Source: Pseudo-nitzschia pungens
Lineage: Eukaryota; Bacillariophyta; Bacillariophyceae; Bacillariales; Bacillariaceae
Length of the DNA stretch: 64,000 nucleotides
Direction: 5' to 3'
NCBI GenBank assembly: GCA_037355855.1
Contig: CM074766.1
Span: 1,054,001 to 1,118,000, forward strand
The notes beneath the pieces were generated by a model, which searched no databases, was not told the DNA's origin, and saw only the letters and a list, made by a program, of their open reading frames with translations. Positions within the stretch are counted from its first letter, which is position 1. Every line of letters begins with the position of its first letter. Positions 1 through 10,448 of this stretch are shown here, piece by piece. Both the position numbers and the translations under genes were made by a program.

Positions 1-841
1 CCTGGTACAGATCCATCGCCTTGAACGGATCGTACGGGATGCCCTTGCCGAGCGCGCCGGGGGGACTCAGGAGCATCTTGGCCTGGATGTGACACGCCCC
101 TGTCGAAACGATGCATCGATTCCCATACCCGATCCGGTGATCGACAGCCACAAGCACAGGCACATGCACATTCTAAAGTGTGAGACCCAGAAAGCCGAAA
201 TGGCTTGCTCGACATTTTTCACTCCGTCATTCTAGATCGGGTCCAACCATCTATCTACCTGAAATATAACATACGCCATCTATTCTACCAAATACCAAAC
301 AACGACCATCGTGCTCACCTCCGTGACCCGCACGACAAGCACGATCGAACACATCGTAGGCCCGTTTTCGATCGACGGGAACACCCCCCTTCCCCGTCAT
401 GAGCATCTTTGCCAGGTTGAAACACGCCGGTGGATAGGCCTTGGTTCCGTCCACCTCCTTTCCGTTTGGCGATTTGTCCGCCAGCGGCCGGAAGCAGGTG
501 TTTTCAAAGAGTTTGAAGGCCTCCAGGTGCTTCCGTTCGAACATGCTCAGGAATTCGGCAGTTGCAAAACAGGCGACCATCGGGCCCTTGCCGTTGTTGC
601 AGGCATCCTTGTAGTCGTCGACTTGTTGCTGGGATTCTTCGTCGATGATGGACGGCAGTTCCGCCTGCAACTTGTCGATGTGGTCGTATTCGTGGCCCGA
701 TGGAGTGGGGAAGATGGGCATTTCCTTTTTGCCACTCCCGGAATTGTTCCCGTCGCCGTCGCCGACCTCGGTCGAAAAGGTCTTTTCGCCTGTTCTGTTG
801 GACTCCGTGGTCGGTATCGGATGCGATTGATTGGTCCCCAT
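1..841 (-). CDS. COA7: COA7-like Sel1-repeat protein, partial
   Basis: Two exons are seen. Exon 1 runs from the ATG at 841 to 319; the intron 318-100 has a GTGAGC donor and a CAG acceptor; exon 2 runs from 99 off the left edge. Joining them keeps the frame and gives GHGGACHIQAKML across the junction. The visible protein has a disordered Ser/Gly-rich N-terminus of about 55 residues. Then come Sel1-type helical repeats with regularly spaced cysteines (DACNNGKGPMVACF, NTCFRPLAD, ACFNLAKMLMTGKGGVPVD, RACRAGHGG). This layout matches COA7/RESA1, a Cys-rich Sel1 protein of the mitochondrial intermembrane space needed for respiratory complex assembly. An open frame continues upstream to 886 but without an ATG, so 841 is the start. 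The family call rests on repeat and cysteine pattern; another Sel1 protein is possible. Confidence 0.7.
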
Positions 842-1881
842 GCTGTCGGCGTTGTGAAAGTCTTTCTCGTTCTGTGTCACTATCAATCGGTTGCGTGTGG
901 TTTTCCTTGTTGTCGCCTACGCACTGTCTGGTCTTGTTTTCTCACGAACATCCCACGCGAACTGAGCCTGCCGTACCGGTAATGGTGAACAGGAACGAGG
1001 AATGATCGTCGTTCGATCATCGATGATTCATTTGTGATTTTGAATGCGTCAACATGAACAAGTTTGTGTTCGAAGTTTCGGTCGTCGGCGGCAGTCGGAT
1101 TGAATCGACTCAGTCAAATCGAATATAGTATAGAGTAGGAAGTATCAGAGTATTAGAATATCCTATTGATCATACGATACGTAACATGGAACCTCTGCGG
1201 GAACACGTGGAACAAACTGCTCCTTGTGTACCTTGAAGTTGTTTTCGGAGCTCGGGGAGGGCGCGCGATTTATTGCGGTTTTCGATCTACCGCGCGAAGG
1301 AAAGGGTTCGTCCTTCGGATTCTGCTGCGCTGCTGCTGCTGCTGCTCCAAGATAGAACTTCTACGAGTAGCAGTTTGTAGTACGGTAAGGAATACCTGTA
1401 GCTAGAATCCGTGAGGTTAGTTCGTAAAAGAGCAGTTCTTCTTCTCTGTCGGTCGTAAGGTTTCCCGTACGTATAATTAAGTACGGGCAGCGCAGGTACT
1501 GGTACGGGTTTTTGTGTCTGCCAACTAACTACCGATGGCGAAGTACGTTATGTCGTGCGAGGATACGAGTATGTGAAGGAAAATGGCTTGTTGAACTGTG
1601 GTGAAGGTTGAATCCTGAACAAAGCGACAACAAAATTCTTTGCCGCAATCTCTGAAACCTAACAGCTGCCCTTGCTTGTCGCCACCGCAACGGCAACACC
1701 ACCCAAACTTTTGCATTGCATCCACCCCGGACTGTCACTCCTACCCATAGTCCAGTTGCTAGCTTTCTACACGGACCGAACTCGACCAAACGATTCATTC
1801 GCCCCACCCCGACTGAGATTGTTATCGCCCAAACCGAGTGCCAGAAATCCTATTCAGTTCAACACAAGAGAAATAGTAGCG
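842..1881. other. Intergenic, divergent upstream regions of COA7-like and HEMA
   Basis: No credible gene is seen. It holds a short CTG trinucleotide run near 1325-1350, a GTAAGGTT motif at 1455, and an inverted repeat at 1464-1487 whose CCCGTAC/GTACGGG arms flank a 10-base AT-rich loop. Confidence 0.6.
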
Positions 1882-3734
1882 ATGAAATACCAATCCGCAA
1901 TCACTAGTTTGGCCGCCGTTGTCTTGGCGTCTTCGTCCAATTTGGAGAGCGCTTCCGCCTTTGTCCCCGCATCGAATACCGCACGAGTGGTGAAGGGCAC
2001 GCAAGCTCTCGCCACTCCGCAGAGCACGCGCTTGTCCGTTGCCTCCTCGGACATTGCCGACAATGAAACAACGAGGAAGAAGACGAGAGAGGTAGGTACA
2101 AAGGGAACGAAAAACTAGGAATTCTTTTCGGTATCGCTGTTTTCCCTTTATCCATCACCGCCATGGCTGTTTCCTCTAATTGCTTTATTTTGCTTCGTTT
2201 TGTGTCGTTTTGTCTCGCCTCGTCTCCGATTGCTTGTCTCTCCCATATTCCACCACAGGAACGACTGGAGGCCGCCTCGAAGGGACTCCAAGTTCACTGT
2301 GTCGGCCTCTCCATTCACCACGCCGATGTAGAGGTCCGTGAAAAGCTCGCCGTTGCCGAGTGCGACTGGAACACCGCATCGAACGAGATCTGCGACGCGG
2401 GCGACGTCGCCGAGGCCGCCGTTCTGAGCACCTGCAACCGCTTCGAGATCTACTACGCCGCCTCGGATCCCCGGGCTGCCATGGCCTCCGTGACCAAGTT
2501 CCTGGCCAAGCGCTCCGGACTCCCCGTGGCCGAGCTCCGCAAGAACCTGTTCATGTTGTCCGGGGACGACGCCGTCTGGCACATTATGCGGGTCGCCGGT
2601 GGACTGGACTCGCTCATCGTCGGAGAGGGACAGATCCTGTCTCAGGTCCGCCAGTGCCATCTCCACTCCATCGAGGAGGACGGTTGCGGTGGAAAGGTCC
2701 TGTCCCGTTTGCTAAACAACGCCGTCGCCGCCGGAAAACGCGTCCGATCCGAAACGGGCATCTCCAAGGGATCCGTGTCCGTCTCGTCGGCGGCCGTTGA
2801 GCTCACCGAGATGCTCTCCGTCCAGGACCTCAACCTGCCCTTTTCCCAGGCCCGTCTGGCGGTGGTCGGAGCCGGAACCATGACCCGGTTGCTGGTGACC
2901 CACCTGGCCTCGCGTGGACTCGAGAAAATCACCATTGTCAACCGTTCCATGCAGCGCCCACAGGAGCTCGCGGATCAATTCCCCGACGTGGATATCGAGA
3001 TCAAGCTCATGGACGACCTCTGGGACGTTGTCGGACGATCCGACATTGTTTACACCGCGACGTCGAGCGTCGACTACGTCATTGACCAAGAAAAGATGGA
3101 GGCCAACGGACTTGCCGGCGGACGTCCGATGATGCTGGTCGATATCTCGGTTCCCAGAAACATCGGCGAGGACTGCAAGAACGTAAGTAGTCCCGACCTG
3201 GTTCGGTTTATTATATTTTTGGAGCTGATTTTTGGATGGTCAACCTACTATCGTTTCTTACCTTTTGCAACGATCTTTCCCTTTTTCGCTCTGCCTCCGC
3301 AGCTCCCCAACGCCCACGTGTACAACGTCGACGACCTCAAGGCCGTCGTCGCAAAGAACACGGCCATGCGCCAGAAGGAAATGATCGAGGCCGAAAACCT
3401 TCTCAAGGAGGAGGCCTTCCAGTTCAGTGCCTGGCGCGAATCCCTCTCGGCCATCCCCACCATCAACCAGCTGCAGGAGCGGGCCAACAGCTTCCGCGAG
3501 GAGGAATTGGCCAAGGCCACCCGAAAACTCGCCAACGCCAACCTCACCGACAAGGAAATGGAAGCGGTGGAACGCCTGTCCAGGGGGATTGTCAACAAGC
3601 TCCTCCACGGACCGATGGCGCACCTGCGAAAAACAGAGAGCATCGAGGGGAAGCAACAAACGCTCAAGGAATTGAATTCCATGTTCCGATTAGACGAGGA
3701 GGAGGTCGGAAGAGGCCGTGGTCGCCGTCGCTAG
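1882..3734 (+). CDS. HEMA: Glutamyl-tRNA reductase, plastid-targeted
   Basis: Three exons, 1882-2091, 2259-3182 and 3303-3734, all joined in phase 0, encode 521 residues. GluTR reduces glutamyl-tRNA to glutamate-1-semialdehyde with NADPH, the first committed step of the C5 route to chlorophyll and heme. Exon 1 carries a signal peptide (MKYQSAITSLAAVVLASSS) ending at an SASAFVP motif. This is the bipartite leader of diatom plastid proteins. The enzyme shows the GLSIHHADVEVREK block, LSTCNR with the catalytic Cys near residue 128, GEGQILSQV near 192, the NADPH loop GAGTM near 274, and YNVDDL at the start of the C-terminal dimerisation domain. Splice sites are GTAGGT/ACAG and GTAAGT/GCAG. The ATG at 1882 is the only start that puts the signal peptide at the N-terminus. 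The stop is followed by AATAAA at 3891. No breaks are seen. Confidence 0.95.
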
Positions 3735-4162
3735 GCGGTGTGCGACCGATGGATGAATCGATGGATTCATTCATTCCCTCGCGTACTGTTGCGTTGGCGG
3801 TTGTCGACGAACGAACACGAGAAGACGAGCGATGCCGCTGCTTCTTTTGATATTATTTGCGGAAGCACATAGTAGAACTGTACACTAACGAATAAAGAAA
3901 TAATAAATTACTAGTAAGATACAACATAATTTTTGCAGAGTAATTTTAAGCAGGTCATGTTCTTCAAGATGCTTTCCGTACTGTTAGTCCGTTTTTCGAC
4001 GAGGTTGTCGACGTCGGAAACTCGTCTCATTCACGAGAACACGTAGGATTTAGTTTGAAAGCAGCCAAACACCTCGAAAACCATGATTGTTACCAAGCTT
4101 ATGGAATAATTATAATAATTACATTGTATAATAAAATTATAATGTTATTATTTCATTTGTGA
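3735..4162. other. Convergent intergenic region, HEMA and APC7 3' ends
   Basis: It holds the two facing 3' ends. The stretch is AT-rich, especially 4100-4160, and would serve 3'-end formation on both strands. Nothing else is seen. Confidence 0.5.
3891..3896 (+). promoter_or_regulatory. Candidate poly(A) signal of HEMA
   Basis: AATAAA lies about 157 bases after the HEMA stop, in an AT-rich stretch. It is a good polyadenylation candidate, but position and sequence are the only evidence. Confidence 0.45.
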
Positions 4163-5869
4163 TTAATACGAGGGTCTCCCATCCCCGTAACCTCTGGGCG
4201 AATCTTCCACAATTTCGTCCGTGTGATCGCTGGCATCGACGCCCCGAACGTTTTGTTCCAGTTTTTCGAGCAGCTGCTGGACCTCCGTGCTCATGGGATT
4301 CAACGCCAGAGCCACGTGAAAGGCAGCAATCGCGTCCTTGTAGTTTTCCGCGGCCATGTATATCTCTCCGAGCTTGGTCTGCAAAATATCTTGTCCCCGG
4401 AGCGAACCCTTCGATTCGGTCATGCCCTCGATGCCCTGCCGGAGCAGATCGATGCAGGTATCGTAGTCCTTTTCCTGCGAGTGGAGCTGGACCAGGGACA
4501 GCAGGGGTCGCAGGGCGGATGGATCCAGCGCAAGGGCCTTGCGGAGTGCCCTCTTTGCCTTGTCCATCCCGTCCATGCTGTTGGATCCTCCCTGGCCTTG
4601 TTGCAGGGCCAGTCCCACCAGCGTGACCGCTCTCGGATCCCGTGGAGCAGCAGTGATCGCCTCCTTTGCCGTGCAAATGGCCTCCTTGTATTTTCCGGCC
4701 AGCAGATAGGAGTCCACGAGGCCCTCGTAGCTCGAGACGTCTCGCTTGAATTCGTTCGATTTGAAAAAGGAAACCGCGGCGTGATCGGGACGATTGTCGG
4801 CAAGCAATATGGCTCCCTTGAGGCGGTGGGCAAAGGCATTTCGCTGGTCCATGGAGATTGCCTTTTCCACAAAGGCCAAGGCCTTCTCGTGGTCCTGCCG
4901 TGCCTCGTGAAAGAGGGCCAGGGTCGACCAGGCCTCGGGGCGTTTGTCGTCGACATCCAGAAGGGTCGAAGCGAGCTGATTCAATGCGTCGAGATTGTTT
5001 TGTCGCGCCAATATCTGGCCGTAGAGATCCATGCAATCGATGTTGGTCGGATCCAGTTGCCTCACCTTGTCAAAGGTCGCTCCGGCGCTTTCTTCGTCGT
5101 TGGTTTGGTTCTGCAGATCGGCGATTTTGAGCATCAGATAGACATTGTTCGGAAACAACTTTTCCAGCGCGGTGAAGAGCTGGAGCGCGGACGCCGTCTG
5201 GTGGCGAGCCTTGGCAAACTGGGCCGTCACGAATTCCTTGACCGGTATCGTTGCCGACCAATCGTTCGCGCTGCTTCCGCTTCCGCCGCCGCCGCCACCG
5301 CCCCCCATCTGTTTCTTCGCTCCCTTTTCCACCGCGTCGAGCACCACGGCCTTGTCCGTTGTCCCCAGGACGGCCAGCCACTCGATCGCTTCCAGCGCCA
5401 GGGGGTTTTCCATGAGGCTTCGAACAAAGCACTCGGACGCGGAGCTGGTTCGCCCACTAGCGACGTAGAGCTGCCCCAGAGTCATGTGGATTGTCAGGTT
5501 TCGCTCGTGGTGGGGAATCAATTCAAGCACCGACGATGCTTCCACCACGTTCCCCAGTGCCCGGAGGCACTGCGCCTCTTTCAGGCGATACTTGTAGGAG
5601 CCAAACTGTTGGATCTGACGGTAATACGACACGGCCTTGTTGTACTGGTTCGTGAGCTGGGCGCATTCTCCCAGGAACGCCCACGCCACCCGGGTATCGC
5701 GGCCTTCCTTCTCTGCCGCCGAGAGTTCCATGCGAGTCAGAATTTCGCAGCTCTTGTATTGTTTTGCCTGCAGGAGGCGGTAGCATTCTTCCTGGAGAGG
5801 CGTCAGTGGCGTCGAGAACGCTTGCTGTTGTTGCGGATGATGATGTTGGTGTTGGTGATGATCCATCAT
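4163..5869 (-). CDS. APC7: Anaphase-promoting complex subunit 7 (TPR protein)
   Basis: One intact exon encodes 568 residues, close to the usual APC7 length of about 565. It opens with a His/Gln-rich tract ([16 protein letters not shown]). TPR helices follow through almost the whole length, for example [60 protein letters not shown] and [20 protein letters not shown]. The tail is acidic. The order of motifs, including the [20 protein letters not shown] and [18 protein letters not shown] blocks, fits APC7, a scaffold subunit of the APC/C ubiquitin ligase that marks mitotic cyclins and securin. A nine-Gly run near residue 195 sits in a loop between TPRs. The start is the first of two consecutive ATGs. 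Another TPR subunit (CDC27/APC3, CDC16/APC6) is less likely because of length and motif order. Confidence 0.85.
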   Translation of the reverse strand: MMDHHQHQHHHPQQQQAFSTPLTPLQEECYRLLQAKQYKSCEILTRMELSAAEKEGRDTRVAWAFLGECAQLTNQYNKAVSYYRQIQQFGSYKYRLKEAQCLRALGNVVEASSVLELIPHHERNLTIHMTLGQLYVASGRTSSASECFVRSLMENPLALEAIEWLAVLGTTDKAVVLDAVEKGAKKQMGGGGGGGGSGSSANDWSATIPVKEFVTAQFAKARHQTASALQLFTALEKLFPNNVYLMLKIADLQNQTNDEESAGATFDKVRQLDPTNIDCMDLYGQILARQNNLDALNQLASTLLDVDDKRPEAWSTLALFHEARQDHEKALAFVEKAISMDQRNAFAHRLKGAILLADNRPDHAAVSFFKSNEFKRDVSSYEGLVDSYLLAGKYKEAICTAKEAITAAPRDPRAVTLVGLALQQGQGGSNSMDGMDKAKRALRKALALDPSALRPLLSLVQLHSQEKDYDTCIDLLRQGIEGMTESKGSLRGQDILQTKLGEIYMAAENYKDAIAAFHVALALNPMSTEVQQLLEKLEQNVRGVDASDHTDEIVEDSPRGYGDGRPSY

Positions 5870-6989
5870 GGCAAAGTCGGTGCTCGGTGGCGATGCATAT
5901 ATTGTACTGTAATGTATACAAATATAACACGAAGTGATAGTATACTAGTAATGCAATGATAGCCGGGTCGTTGGCGCTTTAAGGATGGTTGAAATCCGCC
6001 TCCGATGTCAATATTCGTTGACAAATCTCTTCGGTTTGCTCTTTCTCGAAAGGATACAGGCACTCGTATTCGTATCCGGTGGGGAACAGATGGAAAAGAC
6101 GGAAGAGGACGAGGTTGGATGTCGTATTGTTGAGAGTTTGTTGAGAGTTGAGAATGGAAAACGAAGAGATATTCGTTAGGTAAGGTTTATTGCAAACAAT
6201 CTCGAACGGATAAAAATGGGCTCGATTTTGAAATTGAAAATGGGCTTGGTACGGAACGCCTGCCGCGTTGGACAGGTCATACTAATTGTTTTGTTGAGTC
6301 CTGTCACAGAATGAACGATGAATCGAGAATCAATCATCGTCACGAATGAATCGAATCTGTTCTTTTTGTTGATATGTTCTTCGTAAGGTTAAAAACCTTA
6401 CCGGTACATCATAATATTACATAGCGTTCCGTACGAAAAGCAACTCCTACGGATACAAGTACATACGGGTATGAATACGATAGGGCACTTCTTGTGGTAA
6501 GGTTTAATCTTACATCATGTATTGTAACTTATTCAGTGTCGTGTGCGAAGACAGAGGATGTAAACCTTACCGTACGGTACAAAGGAAGGAAGGAAGGAAT
6601 CGTGTGGTTCCACGCGGCAGAGGGGATCGAAAAGAGAAAAAGTAACTAGGACAAGATTTGAAGATTGGCGGAGAATAACTTTCACATCGCACCTCATAAG
6701 GTTTACCTACAGTAACGAACTCGTACCGGTAATCCAACGAGCAAGGCTAGCTTCACGACAATTACCTAACTTACCGTAAGGTTACCGCAAACGCTCGGCC
6801 TCCGATTCCGAAACTTGCATCCCGCATTACAAGTAACCTACCCCACTTGTACTCGCACTAGTAGACCACCACCAACCCCGATTGCGTCGATACACGCCCA
6901 CGACTACCCCAATCCAAGACGTTCAAAGACGGAACAGAAACGAATCCATCCCGACAACCACCACCACCAGCAACAACAACACCCACAAA
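5870..6989. promoter_or_regulatory. Divergent promoter region with clustered GTAAGGTT motifs
   Basis: This 1.1 kb lies between divergent APC7 and FARSA and has no gene. GTAAGGTT or its complement AACCTTAC occurs at 6180, 6383, 6394, 6497, 6563 and 6776, with a near match at 6695. The 6383/6394 pair forms a small inverted repeat. The clustering next to a housekeeping gene suggests a regulatory motif or residues of a mobile element; neither is shown. Confidence 0.45.
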
Positions 6990-8622
6990 ATGAGCACAGA
7001 AGACAGCGAAACCGCCATCCTGACCTTTTTGTCGTCGTCCCCGGATGCCGTCATTGCCGACACGCACCCATGGGCCGCTAGCAACAATCTCGACCACGCC
7101 AAGGTGGTGGGTGCCATCAAGTCACTCCTGGTCGAGCAATACGTCTTGGCGGAGGACCTCAAATCGAGCTTTTTCGAGCTGACCGCGGAGGGAGAGTCCG
7201 TCGTGGCGAACGGATCGCAGGAAATCATCGTGCTCAAGGCGATCAACGAGGTCGGAAAGATGTCGATGGGAGATCTCCAGGCAAAGGTCGGAAAGGACGT
7301 GGCCAAGATTGGTATGGGCAACTGCATGAAGTCCAAGTGGATCAAGAAGGACGGAGGTGATCTGGTGGCACTGAAAAAGGACGACGAGGTCGAGGATTCC
7401 GTTCAAAAACTGCTTCTGGACCTCAAGTCGATCGACGACAAGGTAAGTCTTTCGACAATATAGTGAATAGAATCCAACGCAGAAAGCGAAACAATTTTTG
7501 GATCGGTCGGTCTAACGTTTGTGGTCAATTTTTGTCGATTGGACGTGCGAGCAGACCGCGAAAGACCTGAAGAGGCGAAAACTCATCAGTCTGGTCACTC
7601 TCAAGTCCCACAAGGTGACCCGGGGACCACAATATAAACCCCAGAGAGTGAAAAAGGCGGCCGATTTGACAAAGGAAATGCTGGATTCCGGATCCTGGCA
7701 AACCACGGAGTTCAAACCCTACAATTTCTTGGTTCTGGGAGAGAAGGTCGGAGGCGGTTACCTCCATCCGCTCCTCAAGGTACGAGCGGAATTTCGAAAG
7801 ATTCTCATGGAAATGGGATTCCAAGAGATGCCCACCAACAAGTGGGTCGAATCGTCCTTCTGGAACTTTGATTCTCTCTTCCAACCCCAGTCGCATCCGG
7901 CGCGGGATGCGCACGACACCTTTTTCATCAAAAACCCCGCCCAAACAATCAGCGTCCCGGAGGACTACTACGAGCGCGTCAAAGACATGCACGAGAAGGG
8001 AGGCCACGGGTCCATCGGATACCGGTACGACTTTAAGAAGGAAGAAGCCTTCAAGAACCTGCTCCGAACGCACACCACCGCCGTGTCCTCCCAGATGCTG
8101 TACAAACTGGCGAACCAGCCCGGTGGCTTCAAGCCGGCCCGGTACTTTTCGGTCGACCGCGTCTTCCGAAACGAGACCATGGATGCCACGCATCTGTGCG
8201 AGTTCCACCAGGTGGAAGGATGGGTGGCCGATTACAACCTCTCCCTCGGCGACCTGATCGGAACCATCGAAACCTTTTTGAACAAGATCGGAATCACCGA
8301 GCTCCGTTTCAAACCCGCCTTCAACCCCTACACGGAACCCTCCATGGAGATTTTCGGGTACCACCCCGATCTGAAAAAATGGACCGAGATTGGAAACTCG
8401 GGAATGTTCCGCCCAGAGATGCTCCGACCCATGGGCCTGCCGGAGGACGTCCGGGTCATTGCCTGGGGATTGTCGCTGGAGCGTCCTACTATGATCAAGT
8501 ACCGCATCAACAACATTCGAGATCTCTTTGGACACAAGGTAGAAATGGCCAGAACCCGAACGGTCCCCATCAGTCGGTACGACTATTCCGTGGGTGCCGC
8601 CAAGCCCACTGCAACGGCTTAG
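6990..8622 (+). CDS. FARSA: Phenylalanyl-tRNA synthetase alpha subunit, cytosolic type
   Basis: Two exons, 6990-7442 and 7555-8622, joined in phase 0 at a GTAAGT donor and a GCAG acceptor, encode 506 residues. The enzyme charges tRNA-Phe as an alpha2-beta2 tetramer with the beta subunit. The first about 150 residues form the winged-helix-like N-terminal domain of eukaryotic and archaeal alpha subunits. The class II core begins in exon 2: motif 1 region [20 protein letters not shown], motif 2 with [20 protein letters not shown] near residue 355, and motif 3 with GLSLERPTM near 456. The length fits the eukaryotic cytosolic form, and no targeting leader precedes the ATG. The intron separates the N-terminal domain from the catalytic domain almost exactly. 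The reading frame is intact. Confidence 0.95.
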
Positions 8623-10448
8623 GCGAGCGCGACTCATTGTGGCGTTGGAGCGAGAGATCGGGATGGCCCACGGCAAGAAACGACCCTGTAACGGCTTCGA
8701 CACACCAATCGGTAAATCTATCATTTACTTCTCTGCATTATTTTGTCAAAAGGATCTGATGTATTGTACCACTATGCGTTCGAGTTCCCCTCGGAAACAG
8801 GATACGGCACAGCAACAACAATTTTGACCGGAAACTATGTTTGAATTGTCGGGGCTGCTCCCATGATCTGTAGGTTGGTGCCAGCGCCGGGATTTCTCCC
8901 CGACTATAGTACAGCTTCTCGTCCTTAGACTCTCTGAGCTACTACTAGTAGTAGTAGAAGCTGTATACTGTTTTTCACGAACCAATTTCACAATTCCTGA
9001 CTTGCTGCGTCGAAAACTGAGCATGGATCCGGGATACTACCGACGACATCCCCTGGTTTCGGATTCCTCCATCGCTCCGTTGCCGCCGTCGCCAAAGAAA
9101 GGTTCGTTAGTGCCTTCACCGGGACAAGTGCACAGCAACAAAACGGTATGTTCTTACGGTTCCAACCCATAACCATCCCGCACGATAGTGACAACAACAA
9201 CGAGGGGCATGGTTCTGGTGGTCGCCGCCATTTGCTGCCTTCAACTTTAAACCCGGATTCTTGCTTCGTTCGCTTCTGCGTTCTGTTGCATTCTGTAATA
9301 CGTAGGAAGAAATAGATGAGGGTTTGCCGGAATGGTGAGAGCCGCGATGAATGAAGATACCATCCTGCGAATAGTGATTCTTCGTTCGCCGAGGCCTTCT
9401 GAGAAAGAATTTCAAATGACGTGAGAGAGCAGAGAGCAGTCCCAGTGACTAGTGAATTATACCAGTATTGATCCAAGACTCCTCGAATTAGCGGATAGGA
9501 TGTGAGACGTGTAAGGTTACCTCCAAGACCGACCACCCAATCGCACTTAGGATAGAAAATAAATGATAAAATGCCTTGTAGTTTTTTGATTACTAGTAGT
9601 TTTTATCAATCGGTAGAAATAGAAATATCATCATGCGTTAAGGAATTTTGCGAATTATCTGAAATCTACTTTTGATTAATTCCATAGCATACCACTGAAC
9701 TATATGTTACACCACGACCAGTACACGAATAAATCGACAAAATAATATTAAAATTGTATTTTTGATGATAGATTTAGTTGGTAGTTTTGTAAAAGAATGT
9801 TTTAGAACAGGTTGAAAGTTCGATCAAGATTACAATGGCAATGAAAACCACCGCTATTTACAACTCTCAAAGAACTTTAATCATGGAACGGTTCGCTTTT
9901 TCCTTGTCCGGGGCTGGGGCCTCATATTCTTGTTTGTCTCCGTCACCTTTGGATAATGGAGATAAAAATAAAAATATTATTGCATTCAATTTTTGTCATT
10001 TGGACCGGGGCGCGCAAGCCGGGCAATTTCTCCGTATTATCATTTCTGTCTGATATACATACACCCTGTAACTTAATGTTACATCCTTTTTTAACAATAC
10101 GCTATTTTGATATTTCGATGGTACGCAAGCTTAAACATCGTCATCACAATACGAATGTCATATTTTACTGTAATCATTCATGCATAGTCGAAGTCGTAAA
10201 TTAGTTCCGAACTCAACCATTGTGTAAGCCTTATCACATTTGGTTCCGTCAGTAGACTTCTTCGCGCCCACAGAGAAGTGATGAAAACCGATCATTTCAG
10301 TGTTAGAGTAGATCACCACCATTTTGATTGATCCGATCGCGTCCACAACTCAGCCCGATTCTACAGCCACAAAATTTGCAACATCTTCTGCACATTCTCA
10401 TTCATCAAGAAAAATAAAAGAAATCAATACAGCTAGCCATATTCCACT
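8623..10448. other. Intergenic, FARSA to NADPH oxidase
   Basis: No supported gene in 1.8 kb. A CTACTACTAGTAGTAGTAG near-palindrome lies near 8940. The part from about 9540 to 9850 is strongly AT-rich. Open frames on the minus strand at 8988-9536 lack an ATG and any recognisable domain. Confidence 0.5.

Noticed and set aside
4223..5959. 578-codon open frame on the plus strand opposite APC7
   Set aside because: It is the antisense shadow of a GC-rich TPR gene with clear homology on the minus strand; it has no domain of its own.
7525..8724. 399-codon open frame on the minus strand opposite FARSA
   Set aside because: Shadow of the synthetase exon; no ATG-based start with any recognisable motif.
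8988..9536. 182-codon minus-strand open frame
   Set aside because: Begins with GTG, lacks domains and low-complexity composition suggests chance.
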